Below are positions 7,296 through 17,118 of a stretch of 64,000 nucleotides of DNA, in pieces. The number at the start of each line of letters is the position of its first letter. Positions within the stretch are counted from its first letter, which is position 1. The position numbers and the translations under genes were made by a program. Under the pieces are notes generated by a model. It was given only the letters and a program-made list of their open reading frames with translations, did no database searches and was not told where the DNA came from. Origin of the DNA: Pseudothauera hydrothermalis. GTDB taxonomy: Bacteria; Pseudomonadota; Gammaproteobacteria; Burkholderiales; Rhodocyclaceae. Location: the NCBI RefSeq assembly GCF_003345255.1, contig NZ_CP029331.1, forward strand, positions 806,001 through 870,000. The letters are read 5' to 3'.

Positions 7296-9980
7296 TCAAA
7301 GCTCTTCGAAGACTTTTTGCCACAGGGCCAGCACGGGTTCGCGTAATTCGCTGGCTTCCTCGGGGTCGACGCGCGAGGGGCGGTCGTTGAGGCGCTGGCG
7401 GTGCTGCAAACGGCGCAGTTGCCGATAGCTATTGGCGCAGGCAGTGGCAAGCGCGGGCGGAATCAACCCCAGTTCGCCGGCGATGCGCAGCAGCGCGATA
7501 TTGCCCAGATTGCCGGTGAGCTGCGGGTGGGCATGGGCGTGGCCCAGCACTAGATACTGGACGAGGAATTCCACGTCGATCAGACCGCCGGGGTCATGCT
7601 TGAGATCGAACAGCGTGCTCTTGCCAGCGTGCGCCTCACGCATCTTCTGACGCATGGCCAGCACTTCGCCGCGCAACTGGCCCAAATCGCGCGGCAGCTG
7701 CAGGACTTCTTCGCGAATGCGCTCGAACGCCGCGCCCAGCGCCGGATCGCCCGCGGAAAAGCGTGCGCGGGTAAGTGCCTGATGCTCCCATACCCAGGCC
7801 GATTCGAGCTGGTACTTGCGGAAGGATTCCAGCGAGCAGGCGATCAGTCCGGCGTCGCCGTTCGGGCGCAGGCGCAGGTCGGTTTCAAACAGAATGCCCG
7901 CCGCAGTCTGGCTGGACAGCCAGGTGTTGATGCGTTGGGCAAGGCGCGCATAGACCTCGGCCGCTTCCGGCGCGTCATCGTCATAAAGAAAGACGATGTC
8001 CAGATCCGAGGCGTAGCCAAGTTCCTTGCCGCCGAGCTTGCCGTAGCTGATCACCGCAAACTTCGGCGTTTCGCAGTGGCGGATTTTTATTTTGCGCCAG
8101 CACAGGCGGATGGTCAGCGCCAGCATCAAGTCGGCCAGCGCGGACAGGTGATCGGCAAGCCGCTCCACGGTGAGCACGCCGGCGATGTCCTGGGTAAGGA
8201 GGCGGAAAACGCGGGCGTGGTGTTGCTCGCGCATCAGGTCCATCTGCCGCTCCATGTCGGGTTCGATGGTCTCGAGCTGGGCGGCGAGTTCGTCGTGAAA
8301 CGCGGCCCAATTGGGTGCAGCGTCCAGGTTGCGGTCGTCGAGCAGTTCGTCGAGCAGGATGGGGTGGCGGGTAAGAAACTGTGCCGCCCAGCGTGAGGCG
8401 CCGACCAACTCCGCGACCCGGCTTAGGGCTTGTGGGTACTGTTGCAGCAAGGCAAGGTAAGCGCCGCGCCGGCTGATGGCCTCCATCAGGTCCAGACAGC
8501 GCGCCAGGGTGTCGTCCGGCGTCTTGCCGTGCGCGGCAACCTCTACCACCCGTGGCATCAGTGCGTCGAAGCGGCTGCGGATGTTGTTGGGCAATTGTCG
8601 ATAGCGCGGGGCGTTACGGATGGCGGCCAGGCGCTCGGCGGCCGCTTGCGGATCGCGGTAACCGAGTTCGGCCAGCATGGGCAGACATTGTTCGGTGTCG
8701 CCGGCGCAGGCCCATACGTCGTTCAGAGCGTGCTCGCCGTCGCTGGGGTCGCCAAAGACATCATTGAAATGGCGGCTGACGATGCTGCGGTGACGGTCCA
8801 GTTCTGCGAGCAGCGCGCTCCAGTCGGCGCAGCCCATGGCGCGGGCGATCAGCGCACGGTCGGTGTCGTTGTCGGGCAGGTCGTGGGTTTGCGCGTCGTC
8901 CAGATATTGCAAGCGATGCTCCAGGCGGCGCAGAAAAACATAGGCGGCGGATAATGCGGCCACCGCATCGGCTGCCAGAATGCCGCGCTCGGCCAGTCCG
9001 GCGAGCACTGTCAAGGTGGGGCGGATTTGCAGGCCAGGTTCGCGCCCGCCGCGGATCAGTTGGAAGACCTGGGCAATGAATTCGATTTCGCGGATGCCAC
9101 CGGGCCCGAGCTTGATGTTGTTGGCCCGGTCGCGGCGAGCGACTTCGCGGCGGATTTGCGCGTGCAGCTCACGCATGGCGTTGATGGCGCCAAAGTCGAG
9201 GTATTTGCGGAACACGAAAGGCCGGGCGATCGCCTCCAGTTCCGGCCAGCGTTCGCCGGCCAGCACCCGCGCCTTGATCCAGGCGTAGCGCTCCCATTCG
9301 CGTCCCTGGGTGATGAAATAGTTTTCCAACATGTCGAAGGAGCACACCAGCGGGCCGGAGTCGCCGTTGGGGCGCAGGCGCATGTCCACCCGGAACACCT
9401 GTCCATGTTCGGTGACTTCGGCCAGTGCCTGGATGATCTGTTTGCCGAGTTTTTCAAAGAACTCGAAATTGCTGATCACCTTCATGCCGCCGGTGTCGCC
9501 GTCTTCGGGATAGACGAAGATCAGATCGATGTCGGAGGACACGTTCAGCTCGCGCCCGCCCAGCTTGCCCATGCCGATGATGATGAGCTCCTGGGCCCAG
9601 CCGGTAGGCGACAGCGGCTGACCGTGGCGTTCGACCAGGGCTTCACACAGTAGGTCATGGGCAGTGCGCACCGCGACTTCGGCCAGTACGGTCATGGTTT
9701 CGGTGACTTCGTGCAAATCTGCTCGGCCGGCCAAGTCGCGTGTCAGCACATGGCAGATTACCCAAGTGCGCAGCTCACGCAGCGCCGGCTTGAGCCGGTC
9801 GGCGCAAACGCCGCGCTCGGCAAGGAACGTCTGCATGGCCTCGGCGTCGATCGGATGATCCAGGTGCGCGGCAAGCTGCGCACCCAGCCAGGGCCGGCTG
9901 TCGAGCATGCGGCGCAAAAAGCGTGACAGGTCGGCGGCGTGGCGGACGTCGTCGGGTAGGGCGGAAAGGTCACAGGACAT
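7296..9980 (-). CDS. glnE: Bifunctional glutamine synthetase adenylyltransferase/adenylyl-removing enzyme
   Basis: GlnE adds AMP to, and removes it from, glutamine synthetase in response to PII, so it controls nitrogen assimilation. Two nucleotidyltransferase cores are visible. The N-terminal, adenylyl-removing one has GKLGGRELNVSSDIDLIFVY and the C-terminal, adenylylating one has GKLGGKELGYASDLDIVFLY, each with the DxD metal motif. From the ATG at 9980 (MSCDLSALPDD) the product is 894 residues; the open frame runs further upstream but without GlnE-like sequence. It is divergent from yhdP, with an inverted repeat in the 158-base gap, and followed by the CYTH-CHAD gene. Confidence 0.97.
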   Translation of the reverse strand: MSCDLSALPDDVRHAADLSRFLRRMLDSRPWLGAQLAAHLDHPIDAEAMQTFLAERGVCADRLKPALRELRTWVICHVLTRDLAGRADLHEVTETMTVLAEVAVRTAHDLLCEALVERHGQPLSPTGWAQELIIIGMGKLGGRELNVSSDIDLIFVYPEDGDTGGMKVISNFEFFEKLGKQIIQALAEVTEHGQVFRVDMRLRPNGDSGPLVCSFDMLENYFITQGREWERYAWIKARVLAGERWPELEAIARPFVFRKYLDFGAINAMRELHAQIRREVARRDRANNIKLGPGGIREIEFIAQVFQLIRGGREPGLQIRPTLTVLAGLAERGILAADAVAALSAAYVFLRRLEHRLQYLDDAQTHDLPDNDTDRALIARAMGCADWSALLAELDRHRSIVSRHFNDVFGDPSDGEHALNDVWACAGDTEQCLPMLAELGYRDPQAAAERLAAIRNAPRYRQLPNNIRSRFDALMPRVVEVAAHGKTPDDTLARCLDLMEAISRRGAYLALLQQYPQALSRVAELVGASRWAAQFLTRHPILLDELLDDRNLDAAPNWAAFHDELAAQLETIEPDMERQMDLMREQHHARVFRLLTQDIAGVLTVERLADHLSALADLMLALTIRLCWRKIKIRHCETPKFAVISYGKLGGKELGYASDLDIVFLYDDDAPEAAEVYARLAQRINTWLSSQTAAGILFETDLRLRPNGDAGLIACSLESFRKYQLESAWVWEHQALTRARFSAGDPALGAAFERIREEVLQLPRDLGQLRGEVLAMRQKMREAHAGKSTLFDLKHDPGGLIDVEFLVQYLVLGHAHAHPQLTGNLGNIALLRIAGELGLIPPALATACANSYRQLRRLQHRQRLNDRPSRVDPEEASELREPVLALWQKVFEEL

Positions 9981-10019
9981 GGGCGTTTCTGCCTCGTCAT
10001 TGTTGGTAGAATCGTGCGC

Positions 10020-10038
10020 CGTGGCGCGGCGCGCCACG
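10020..10038. promoter_or_regulatory. Perfect inverted repeat between glnE and yhdP
   Basis: CGTGGCGC and GCGCCACG form 8-bp arms around a 3-base GGC centre in the divergent intergenic region 9981-10138. It could be an operator serving one or both genes, or a hairpin in the glnE leader. A TAGAAT element lies at 10005-10010 on the plus strand. No binding protein can be named. Confidence 0.35.
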
Positions 10039-10138
10039 CGGGTCGGCGGATACGGCGACTGTTGCCGATTGTAGTTGCAGCCCCGCTTGTCGGACAGCGC
10101 CCAGGCTGTCCGCGCTGTTTGTCCAAGAGTCCGTATCG

Positions 10139-13100
10139 ATGACCGTTCCCGCCGATCCGCTTGCCAGTGCCCCGCGCCAGGGGGGCGTCGTCTGCGCGCG
10201 CTCGCGGTGGGCAAAGCGTCTGCTATGTGCGCTGACCGTGGCCTATTTCGTAGTCGGCGGGCTGTTCTTGACCCTGCGCGAAGTCGTTACGCCGCGCATC
10301 GGTGAGTATCGCTTGGAGATCGCTCAGGCGTTGGCAGACGCGATCGGCTTGCCAGTTACCATCGACAGTTTGTCGGCCGAGTGGGCCGGCCTGCGGCCGC
10401 AGCTTCACATCGGCGGTTTGCTGATCAGCGACCCTGATGGTCACGCCGCCTTGCGTTTGGAGCGGGTCGAAGCGGTGCTGGCATGGTATTCGCTTCTGCG
10501 GCTGCAGCCGTATTTTTATCGCCTGGAAATTTTGTCCCCGCAGCTAGGTGTGCGCCGCGCGCCCGATGGCCGTCTGTTCGTGGCCGGTTTGCCGGTCGAT
10601 GCTGCGGCGGCCGGGTCGGGCGGTTCGCTGGCCTGGCTGCTCGCGCAGCGGGAAATATCGGTACGCGATGCGTCGCTCGTTTGGCGCGACGATCTGCGCG
10701 GGGCGCCGGAACTGCGTCTGGAGAAGGTGTCGGTGCGGCTCGATCGGCGTGGCGCCCGCTACCGGTTTGGCCTGCTGGCCGAGCCGCCGGTCGAGTTGGC
10801 TTCCCGCTTGGATTTGCGCGGCGATCTGAGCGGCGCTGAGGCGCAGGATTGGAGCCGGTTGCGCGGGCAACTGTATCTGGCCCTCGATCGCGCCGAGCTG
10901 GGCGCTTGGCGACCTTGGATCGACTATCCGGTGCAAATCGTCGGCAGCGGCGGTTTGCGCGCCTGGATCGACTTGGAAGCCGATCATCGGCGCAGCCTCA
11001 GCGTTCGTCTTGCGCTCGACCGGGTACGCACTCGGCTGGCGCCCGATCTGCCCGAACTCGATCTGCACAGCCTGCGCGGGCAGGTGTCGCTACGGCGCTC
11101 GGCCGATGGCGCAAGCATACAGACTCGCTCGCTGACCTTGCGCACCGGAGACGGCGTGACCTTGGCGCCAGTGGATATCGACCTTTCGCTGCGCGGCCCG
11201 GAGGGCGACTGGCAGCATCCGGCGTCCGAAGGTGAGCTTCGCGTCAATCGGCTGGATTTCGCGGCCTTGGCGCGGCTATTGGCGCACTTGCCGCTGGACG
11301 ACATGGTGCGTCGTCGTCTGGCGGCCTTCGATCCGCGCGGCCTGGCCAGTGCGGTGCGCATCGCTTGGCGGGGAGCACTGGCCGCGCCGCAGGGCTGGTC
11401 GATCAAGGCCGTGTTTCAAGATATCGGCCTGAGCGCACAAGATGCTCTGCCGGGGCTGGGCGGATTGTCCGGTGAGATCGACGGCAACGAACAGGCGGGA
11501 CGCTTTCGTATTTCCGGCGAGCAGGCATGGATCGATCTTCCCGCGGTGTTTCCCGAGCCCCGTCTGGCGCTATCCAGTCTGCGCGCCGAAGGCGGCTGGT
11601 CGCGGCGCGATGGCGCGTTGGAGCTTGTCCTCGATCAGGCCTCGTTCAGCAATGCCGATGCCAGCGGTTGGGCCGCCGGGCGTTACCGGCCGGTGGCCGG
11701 CGGGCCGGGCATAATCGATCTTTCCGCGCGCTTGCAGCAGGCCGACGGTGCGGCGGTATGGCGTTACATGCCGCTGGCGGTCAATCAGGATACCCGCGAC
11801 TGGCTACGCCGCAGCATCGTTGGCGGCACTGCGCCCGAGGCGCGCCTGCGGTTGCGCGGCAATCTTGCCGATTTTCCGTTCAGCCAGGGCGCCGACGGGC
11901 AGTTTCTGGTCACCACGAGGATTGCTGGCGCACGCCTGGAATACGCCCCCGGCTGGCCAGCGATCGACGCCATCGACGGTGAGCTGCGCTTCGAGGGCGA
12001 TCGCATGGCGCTTACCGCCGAGCGCGGCAGTATCTTCGGCGTGCGTCTGTCCGAGGTCCACGCGACGATTCCCAGCTTGATGGCGCATGACGGTGAGATC
12101 ATGACGCTGCGCGGCCGCGCGGTTGGGCCGACCGCCGATTTTCTGCGTTTTGTGTCCGAAAGTCCGGTGGCACAGCGCATCGGCCGGGTAACCGACGGTA
12201 TGCGTGCCGAGGGCGTGGGTACCCTGGAACTTAGCTTGGTGATGCCTTTACGCCATGTGGCCGACACCACGGTCGAAGGGCAATACCGGTTTGCCGACAA
12301 TCGCCTGTGGGTGGTACAGGGCTTGCCGCCCTTGCAGTCTGCCGCCGGACTGCTGCGTTTCACCGGCGACTCATTGACCATCCCGCAGGCCAAAGCGCGC
12401 GTGCTCGGCGGCCCGCTCACGCTGACCGCCCGTACCGACCGGGATGGCGTGGTCGGTTTCAAGGCCGCCGGTACTTTGGCGGTGTCCGCGCTGCGTGGCG
12501 AAATGGACTGGCCGGCGCTGAATCATCTGTCCGGTAGCGCGCCCTGGCGGGCGGAGATCGCGCTGCGCCGCGAAGGTGTCAGCGTGACGGTGCATTCCGA
12601 TCTGCTGGGCATCGGCTCCAGCCTGCCGGAGCCGTTGAACAAGCCCGCCGACCAGGCTTGGCCGTTGCGTGTCGAATGGGCGGGCTTGGACGGCGGTGCG
12701 CGCCAACGTATCCGAGCCAGCGTGACCGACCGTTTCGAGCTGGCGCTGCTGCGTCTAAGCACACCGCTGGGCTGGGCGGTCGAGCGCGGCGGCCTGGGCG
12801 TGTTCCGGCCGCTGCCCAGCGCCGAGGATGGAGTGATGGTCGATGCGCGGCTCAAGACGCTGGACCTGGATGCCTGGCGCCGGGCGCTATACACACCCGT
12901 CGCGGATCCGGCTAGTGCTGCGCCGGCGCTGCCGCTGGCCGGTCTGCGGCTGGAAGCCGAACAGGTGCGCGCTTTTGGCCGCAAGCTCAACCAGGTCGCG
13001 TTGCGGGCCAGCGCCCAGTCGGGCAACTGGCGCGGACAGATTGCCAGCCGGGAAGCCAGTGGCCAATTCGAATGGTTCTCCGGCGGGGAAGGGGCGTTGC

Positions 13101-14047
13101 GGGCGCGCCTCGAGCGTCTGCGGCTTACAACCGACGAACATCCGACCACATCGGGGCAGACAGAGGACGAACCGCTGCGCCGTCTGCCGGCGGTCGATCT
13201 GCGGGTCGAGAACTTTGAACTCGGCGACAAGGCGCTGGGCGAACTCGAGGTGAGCGCGGTCAACCGCAGCGGCCAATGGCGGCTCGACACCTTGGCGCTG
13301 CGAAATGCGGACGCAAGGTTGAGCGGCTCCGGGCTGTGGCGCCCCGGTCCGTCCTCACATACCGCGCTCGATTTCCGTCTGGAAGCCAGTGACGTTGGCG
13401 GCTTGTTGCAGCGCCTGGGTTATCCGGACGCAATTCGCGAAGGCGAGGCGGTGCTTACCGGCAAACTGGGCTGGCAGGGCGCGCCGGTCAAGGTCGATTA
13501 CCCGTCGCTTGCCGGCAGCATGCAGATCGATGCCGCCAAGGGGCAATTCAACAAGCTCGAACCTGGGGTCGGCCGCCTGCTGGGCGTGCTCAGCCTACAG
13601 GCTTTGCCGCGGCGCGTGACCTTGGATTTTCGTGACGTATTCTCGGAAGGGTTCGTGTTCGACCGGGTTTCCGGTAGCATCGATGTGCGCGCGGGCGTCA
13701 TGCACACCGATGACCTGCTGATCCGCGGCCCGGCGGCGCGCATCGCCATACGCGGCGAAGCCGACCTGGCGGCGGAAACACAGCGTCTGCGGGTGACCGT
13801 GCAGCCGACGCTGAGCGAATCGGTGGCCATCGGCGCGGCCGCCGGGCTGATCAATCCGGTCGCCGGGGTGGTGACGTATCTTGCGCAAAAGGCGCTGAAC
13901 GATCCGCTTGAAAAATTGCTGGCCTTCGATTACGCGATTACCGGCACCTGGGGCGAGCCGATGGTGGAAAAACTCGGCAGCGCCGTGTCGTCGGCGCCGA
14001 ATCCAGCTCCGTCCGACCAACCCGACGCGGCCGCGCCGCGCCCTTGA
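10139..14047 (+). CDS. yhdP: YhdP family AsmA-like envelope protein (TIGR02099)
   Basis: The 1302-residue protein has a cytoplasmic basic N-terminus and one membrane anchor near residues 27-47 (LLCALTVAYFVVGGLFLTL), followed by a very long beta-rich periplasmic region ending in an AsmA-like C-terminal segment (around residues 1100-1260). This is the layout of YhdP, which helps carry phospholipids from inner to outer membrane together with TamB and YdbH. Length is typical (about 1270). It starts the yhdP / nitrilase / tldD series, an order shared by many proteobacteria, and runs directly into the next gene. Confidence 0.93.
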   Translation: MTVPADPLASAPRQGGVVCARSRWAKRLLCALTVAYFVVGGLFLTLREVVTPRIGEYRLEIAQALADAIGLPVTIDSLSAEWAGLRPQLHIGGLLISDPDGHAALRLERVEAVLAWYSLLRLQPYFYRLEILSPQLGVRRAPDGRLFVAGLPVDAAAAGSGGSLAWLLAQREISVRDASLVWRDDLRGAPELRLEKVSVRLDRRGARYRFGLLAEPPVELASRLDLRGDLSGAEAQDWSRLRGQLYLALDRAELGAWRPWIDYPVQIVGSGGLRAWIDLEADHRRSLSVRLALDRVRTRLAPDLPELDLHSLRGQVSLRRSADGASIQTRSLTLRTGDGVTLAPVDIDLSLRGPEGDWQHPASEGELRVNRLDFAALARLLAHLPLDDMVRRRLAAFDPRGLASAVRIAWRGALAAPQGWSIKAVFQDIGLSAQDALPGLGGLSGEIDGNEQAGRFRISGEQAWIDLPAVFPEPRLALSSLRAEGGWSRRDGALELVLDQASFSNADASGWAAGRYRPVAGGPGIIDLSARLQQADGAAVWRYMPLAVNQDTRDWLRRSIVGGTAPEARLRLRGNLADFPFSQGADGQFLVTTRIAGARLEYAPGWPAIDAIDGELRFEGDRMALTAERGSIFGVRLSEVHATIPSLMAHDGEIMTLRGRAVGPTADFLRFVSESPVAQRIGRVTDGMRAEGVGTLELSLVMPLRHVADTTVEGQYRFADNRLWVVQGLPPLQSAAGLLRFTGDSLTIPQAKARVLGGPLTLTARTDRDGVVGFKAAGTLAVSALRGEMDWPALNHLSGSAPWRAEIALRREGVSVTVHSDLLGIGSSLPEPLNKPADQAWPLRVEWAGLDGGARQRIRASVTDRFELALLRLSTPLGWAVERGGLGVFRPLPSAEDGVMVDARLKTLDLDAWRRALYTPVADPASAAPALPLAGLRLEAEQVRAFGRKLNQVALRASAQSGNWRGQIASREASGQFEWFSGGEGALRARLERLRLTTDEHPTTSGQTEDEPLRRLPAVDLRVENFELGDKALGELEVSAVNRSGQWRLDTLALRNADARLSGSGLWRPGPSSHTALDFRLEASDVGGLLQRLGYPDAIREGEAVLTGKLGWQGAPVKVDYPSLAGSMQIDAAKGQFNKLEPGVGRLLGVLSLQALPRRVTLDFRDVFSEGFVFDRVSGSIDVRAGVMHTDDLLIRGPAARIAIRGEADLAAETQRLRVTVQPTLSESVAIGAAAGLINPVAGVVTYLAQKALNDPLEKLLAFDYAITGTWGEPMVEKLGSAVSSAPNPAPSDQPDAAAPRP

Positions 14048-14061
14048 GCTCCTCTTTCGCA

Positions 14062-14898
14062 ATGACTTCATTACCTTCCGACGCGGCCGCCCCCAGCGTG
14101 CGTATTGCCGCCATACAAACCGTTTCCGGCCCGGATGTGGCCGAGAACTTGCGCGTGGCGGGCCAATTGGTGGCCGAAGCGGCCGCTGCCGGCGCCCGTC
14201 TGATCGCACTGCCGGAATATTTCCCGCTGATCACTGCCGACGAAACCGCCAAGGTACGCATCCGCGAGCGCGACGGCGAAGGGCCATTACAGGACTTTCT
14301 GCGCCAGACCGCGCGGCGCCATCAAGTGTGCCTGGTCGGCGGCACCATCCCGCTGGCCGCTTGCGCTGCCGACAAGGTGCGTAACAGCACCTTGGTTTAT
14401 GACGCGCGCGGCGAGCGCATCGCGCGTTACGACAAGGTGCATTTGTTCGGCTTTCAGAAGGGCGAGGAGTGCTACGATGAATCGCAAACCATCGAGGCCG
14501 GCCGTGAGGTGGTACGCTTTGAATCGCCGGCCGGGCCCACCGGGCTGTCGATATGCTACGACCTGCGCTTTCCGGAGCTTTTCCGGGCAATGGGGGCGGT
14601 CAACCTGATCGTTCTGCCGGCCGCTTTCACCTACACCACCGGTCGCGCGCACTGGGAAGTGCTGTTGCGCGCCCGCGCGATCGAAAACCAGTGCTATGTG
14701 CTGGCGGCCGCGCAAGGCGGCCGCCATCCGAGCGGGCGGGTGACTTGGGGGCACAGCATGGTGATCGACCCCTGGGGCGAGGTATTGGCCTGCCAGGCGC
14801 AAGGGCCTGGGGTGGTGGTGGCCGACCTCGACCCGGCGCGCATCGCCGCAGTGCGCGAAAGCCTGCCCGCATTGCGCCATCGCTGCCTGTCAGCCTGA
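14062..14898 (+). CDS. Carbon-nitrogen hydrolase, Nit1/deaminated glutathione amidase-like
   Basis: The nitrilase-superfamily triad is visible: Glu in LIALPEYFPL, Lys in YDKVHLFGFQKGEE and Cys in GLSICYDLRFPELFR. The DKVHLF and CYDLRFPELFR sequences match the Nit1 branch, whose bacterial members hydrolyse deaminated glutathione as metabolite repair. The product is 278 residues from the ATG at 14062. A TTG at 14044 would overlap the yhdP stop and add six residues. The gene lies between yhdP and tldD, as in many proteobacteria. The superfamily is certain, the substrate inferred. Confidence 0.92.
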   Translation: MTSLPSDAAAPSVRIAAIQTVSGPDVAENLRVAGQLVAEAAAAGARLIALPEYFPLITADETAKVRIRERDGEGPLQDFLRQTARRHQVCLVGGTIPLAACAADKVRNSTLVYDARGERIARYDKVHLFGFQKGEECYDESQTIEAGREVVRFESPAGPTGLSICYDLRFPELFRAMGAVNLIVLPAAFTYTTGRAHWEVLLRARAIENQCYVLAAAQGGRHPSGRVTWGHSMVIDPWGEVLACQAQGPGVVVADLDPARIAAVRESLPALRHRCLSA

Positions 14899-14964
14899 CC
14901 GCGCAGTCTCGATTGTATTGACCGCTGCCGGGGCCAACCCGCGCAGCCCAGACCTGGATATGCC

Positions 14965-16410
14965 ATGAGCCCAAGCAAAAACGCCCTCAAAGTTGCCGAG
15001 CGCTACTTGCTCAACCCCTTCGATCTGTCCGCCGACGGCTTGGAGAAGGTCTTTCGCAAGCTGATGCGGCATGACATAGACTTTGCCGACCTGTACTTTC
15101 AATACCATCGCGCCGAGGCTTGGAGCCTGGAAGAAGGCATCGTCAAGGCCGGCAGCTTCGATATCGAGCAGGGCGTGGGGGTGCGTGCAGTCAGTGGCGA
15201 AAAAACCGCCTTTGCCTACTCCGACGACATTTCTCTGCAAGCGTTGCTGGATGCGGCGGTCACCACCCGCGCGATTGCTGCGGCCGGCAAACGCCGCACG
15301 GTGCAGATCGCCCCGGCGCACGCGCGCAAGCGCTTGTATCGCGCCGACGATCCGCTCGATTCGCTGGAGGACATTGCCAAAGTCAAACTGCTCGAACGTC
15401 TGGAAGGCTTCGCGCGTGCCGAGGATGCCCGCGTGGCCCAGGTCATGGCGCATCTGGCCGGCGCCTGGGAAGTGGTCATGGTGGCGCGCAGCGATGGCCA
15501 TCTGGCCGCCGACGTGCGTCCGCTGGTGCGGGTATCGATCACCGTGATCATGGAAGATGGGAACCGTCGCGAGCAGGGCAGTGCCGGTGGCGGCGGGCGC
15601 TTCGACTATGGCTATTTCACCGACGAGGTGCTGCGCGACTATGCGCGCGCTGCGGTGCATCAAGCGCGCACCAATCTCGACGCCGTCCCCGCGCCGGCCG
15701 GTACCATGACCGTGGTGCTCGGGTCGGGGTGGCCGGGCATTCTCTTGCATGAGGCCATCGGCCACGGACTGGAAGGCGACTTCAACCGCAAGGGCAGTTC
15801 GGCTTTCTCCGGCCGTATTGGCCAACAGGTGGCCGCCAAAGGCGTCACCGTGGTAGACGATGGCACCCTGCCCGACCGGCGCGGTTCGCTCACCATCGAT
15901 GACGAGGGCACGCCCTCCGCGCGCACCGTACTGATCGAAGACGGCATCCTCACCGGCTACATGCAGGACATCGTCAATGCCCGCCTGATGGGCATGGCTC
16001 CCACCGGTAACGGGCGGCGCGAATCCTATGCCCATCTGCCGATGCCGCGTATGACCAATACTTACATGCTCAACGGTGACAAGGACCCGGAGGAAATCAT
16101 CCGCTCGGTGAAAAAGGGCCTGTATGCGGTCAATTTCGGCGGCGGGCAGGTGGATATCACCTCGGGCAAATTCGTGTTCTCCACCGCTGAAGCCTATTTG
16201 ATCGAAAACGGCAAAATCACCCGCCCGGTCAAGGGGGCGACCTTGATTGGCAACGGCCCGGATGCGCTGACCCGGGTGTCGATGATCGGCAACGACCTGG
16301 CGCTCGACCCCGGCGTGGGCACTTGCGGCAAGGAGGGGCAAAGCGTGCCGGTGGGGGTGGGACAGCCTACTTTGCGTCTGGATGGTTTGACGGTGGGCGG
16401 TACCGCCTGA
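14965..16410 (+). CDS. tldD: Metalloprotease TldD
   Basis: TldD forms a heterodimeric zinc protease with TldE (PmbA) that degrades unfolded peptides and processes modified peptides such as microcins. The zinc-binding motif [11 protein letters not shown] lies near residue 260. The 481-residue length matches E. coli TldD, and the C-terminus has the family [20 protein letters not shown] segment. No pmbA gene lies beside it in this window. It ends 11 bases before the convergent TetR gene, with no strong terminator between them. Confidence 0.96.
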   Translation: MSPSKNALKVAERYLLNPFDLSADGLEKVFRKLMRHDIDFADLYFQYHRAEAWSLEEGIVKAGSFDIEQGVGVRAVSGEKTAFAYSDDISLQALLDAAVTTRAIAAAGKRRTVQIAPAHARKRLYRADDPLDSLEDIAKVKLLERLEGFARAEDARVAQVMAHLAGAWEVVMVARSDGHLAADVRPLVRVSITVIMEDGNRREQGSAGGGGRFDYGYFTDEVLRDYARAAVHQARTNLDAVPAPAGTMTVVLGSGWPGILLHEAIGHGLEGDFNRKGSSAFSGRIGQQVAAKGVTVVDDGTLPDRRGSLTIDDEGTPSARTVLIEDGILTGYMQDIVNARLMGMAPTGNGRRESYAHLPMPRMTNTYMLNGDKDPEEIIRSVKKGLYAVNFGGGQVDITSGKFVFSTAEAYLIENGKITRPVKGATLIGNGPDALTRVSMIGNDLALDPGVGTCGKEGQSVPVGVGQPTLRLDGLTVGGTA

Positions 16411-16421
16411 CAGGCCGCGCC

Positions 16422-17069
16422 CTAAGCGTCCTGGGGCCGCTGGTGCAGATGCATGAAACTGTCGACCACGCGGCCCACATGTTCGGCGCGGGCAGAGGAC
16501 TGTTGTCGGGCCAAGGGCTCGCCATACAGGGCGCGTACCAGATCCATGCCCATCGCCATGCCGAGCAGTAGTTCGGCGCTCGACTCCGGCTCCGCACAGC
16601 GTATCAGCCCGCGCGTATCGGCGCTTTGCAGATAGCGAGCGAGCGCGTCGATCGTGCGTTGCGGTCCGCCGCGGAAAATCTGCCGCAAGTCCGCCCGCCG
16701 CTGTGGCTCCTCGGCCAGTGCCTGCATCAGACGCCGGTGATGGTCACAGCACAGGAAGGCGGTCAGGTCGGTGACGAAATGGCACAGTTGGGCGTGCAGC
16801 CCTTGCGCTGAGGTCGGCTCTTCGACCAGCGCCCGCGACACGAAGGCGGCATCGCTGCCGACGACCGCCAGCAGCAGCGCCTTGCGGCTGGGATAGCGAC
16901 TGTAAAGTGTTGCCTTGGACACTCCGGCTGCGCTGGCGACCGCATCCATGGTCATGGCGCGTGGGCCGCGTGTCAGCAGGATGTTGCGCGCAGACTCCAA
17001 AATGATTTGGTCTTTATTGGGATCGAGCGGCCGTCCGCGGCGGCGGGATACCGAGGCTGGATTTGTCAT
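16422..17069 (-). CDS. TetR/AcrR family transcriptional regulator
   Basis: The 215-residue protein has an N-terminal helix-turn-helix with TMDAVASAAGVSKATLYSRYPSR (about residues 39-61), the TetR signature, and a larger ligand-binding helical domain. It is transcribed divergently from an RND adaptor-pump operon with only 49 bases between the starts, the standard arrangement for a repressor of its efflux neighbours and itself. The ATG at 17069 is used; a TTG at 17084 would add five residues. Ligand unknown. Confidence 0.92.
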   Translation of the reverse strand: MTNPASVSRRRGRPLDPNKDQIILESARNILLTRGPRAMTMDAVASAAGVSKATLYSRYPSRKALLLAVVGSDAAFVSRALVEEPTSAQGLHAQLCHFVTDLTAFLCCDHHRRLMQALAEEPQRRADLRQIFRGGPQRTIDALARYLQSADTRGLIRCAEPESSAELLLGMAMGMDLVRALYGEPLARQQSSARAEHVGRVVDSFMHLHQRPQDA

Positions 17070-17118
17070 TGCATTACCGTACAATGGCGTTCAGTTTAAC
17101 CTTTTGAGGTTCGCATGC
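17070..17118. promoter_or_regulatory. Shared control region of the TetR gene and the RND operon
   Basis: These 49 bases separate the two divergent starts. They contain CATT-N7-AATG around 17071-17085 and a GTTCAGTTTAAC segment at about 17089-17100, candidate parts of a TetR operator. GAGGT at 17106-17110 is the ribosome binding site of the adaptor gene. The operator assignment is inference from layout. Confidence 0.4.

Noticed and set aside
14890-16341. 483-codon minus-strand open frame antisense to tldD
   Set aside because: TldD on the plus strand carries its zinc motif and full length; the antisense frame has no features.
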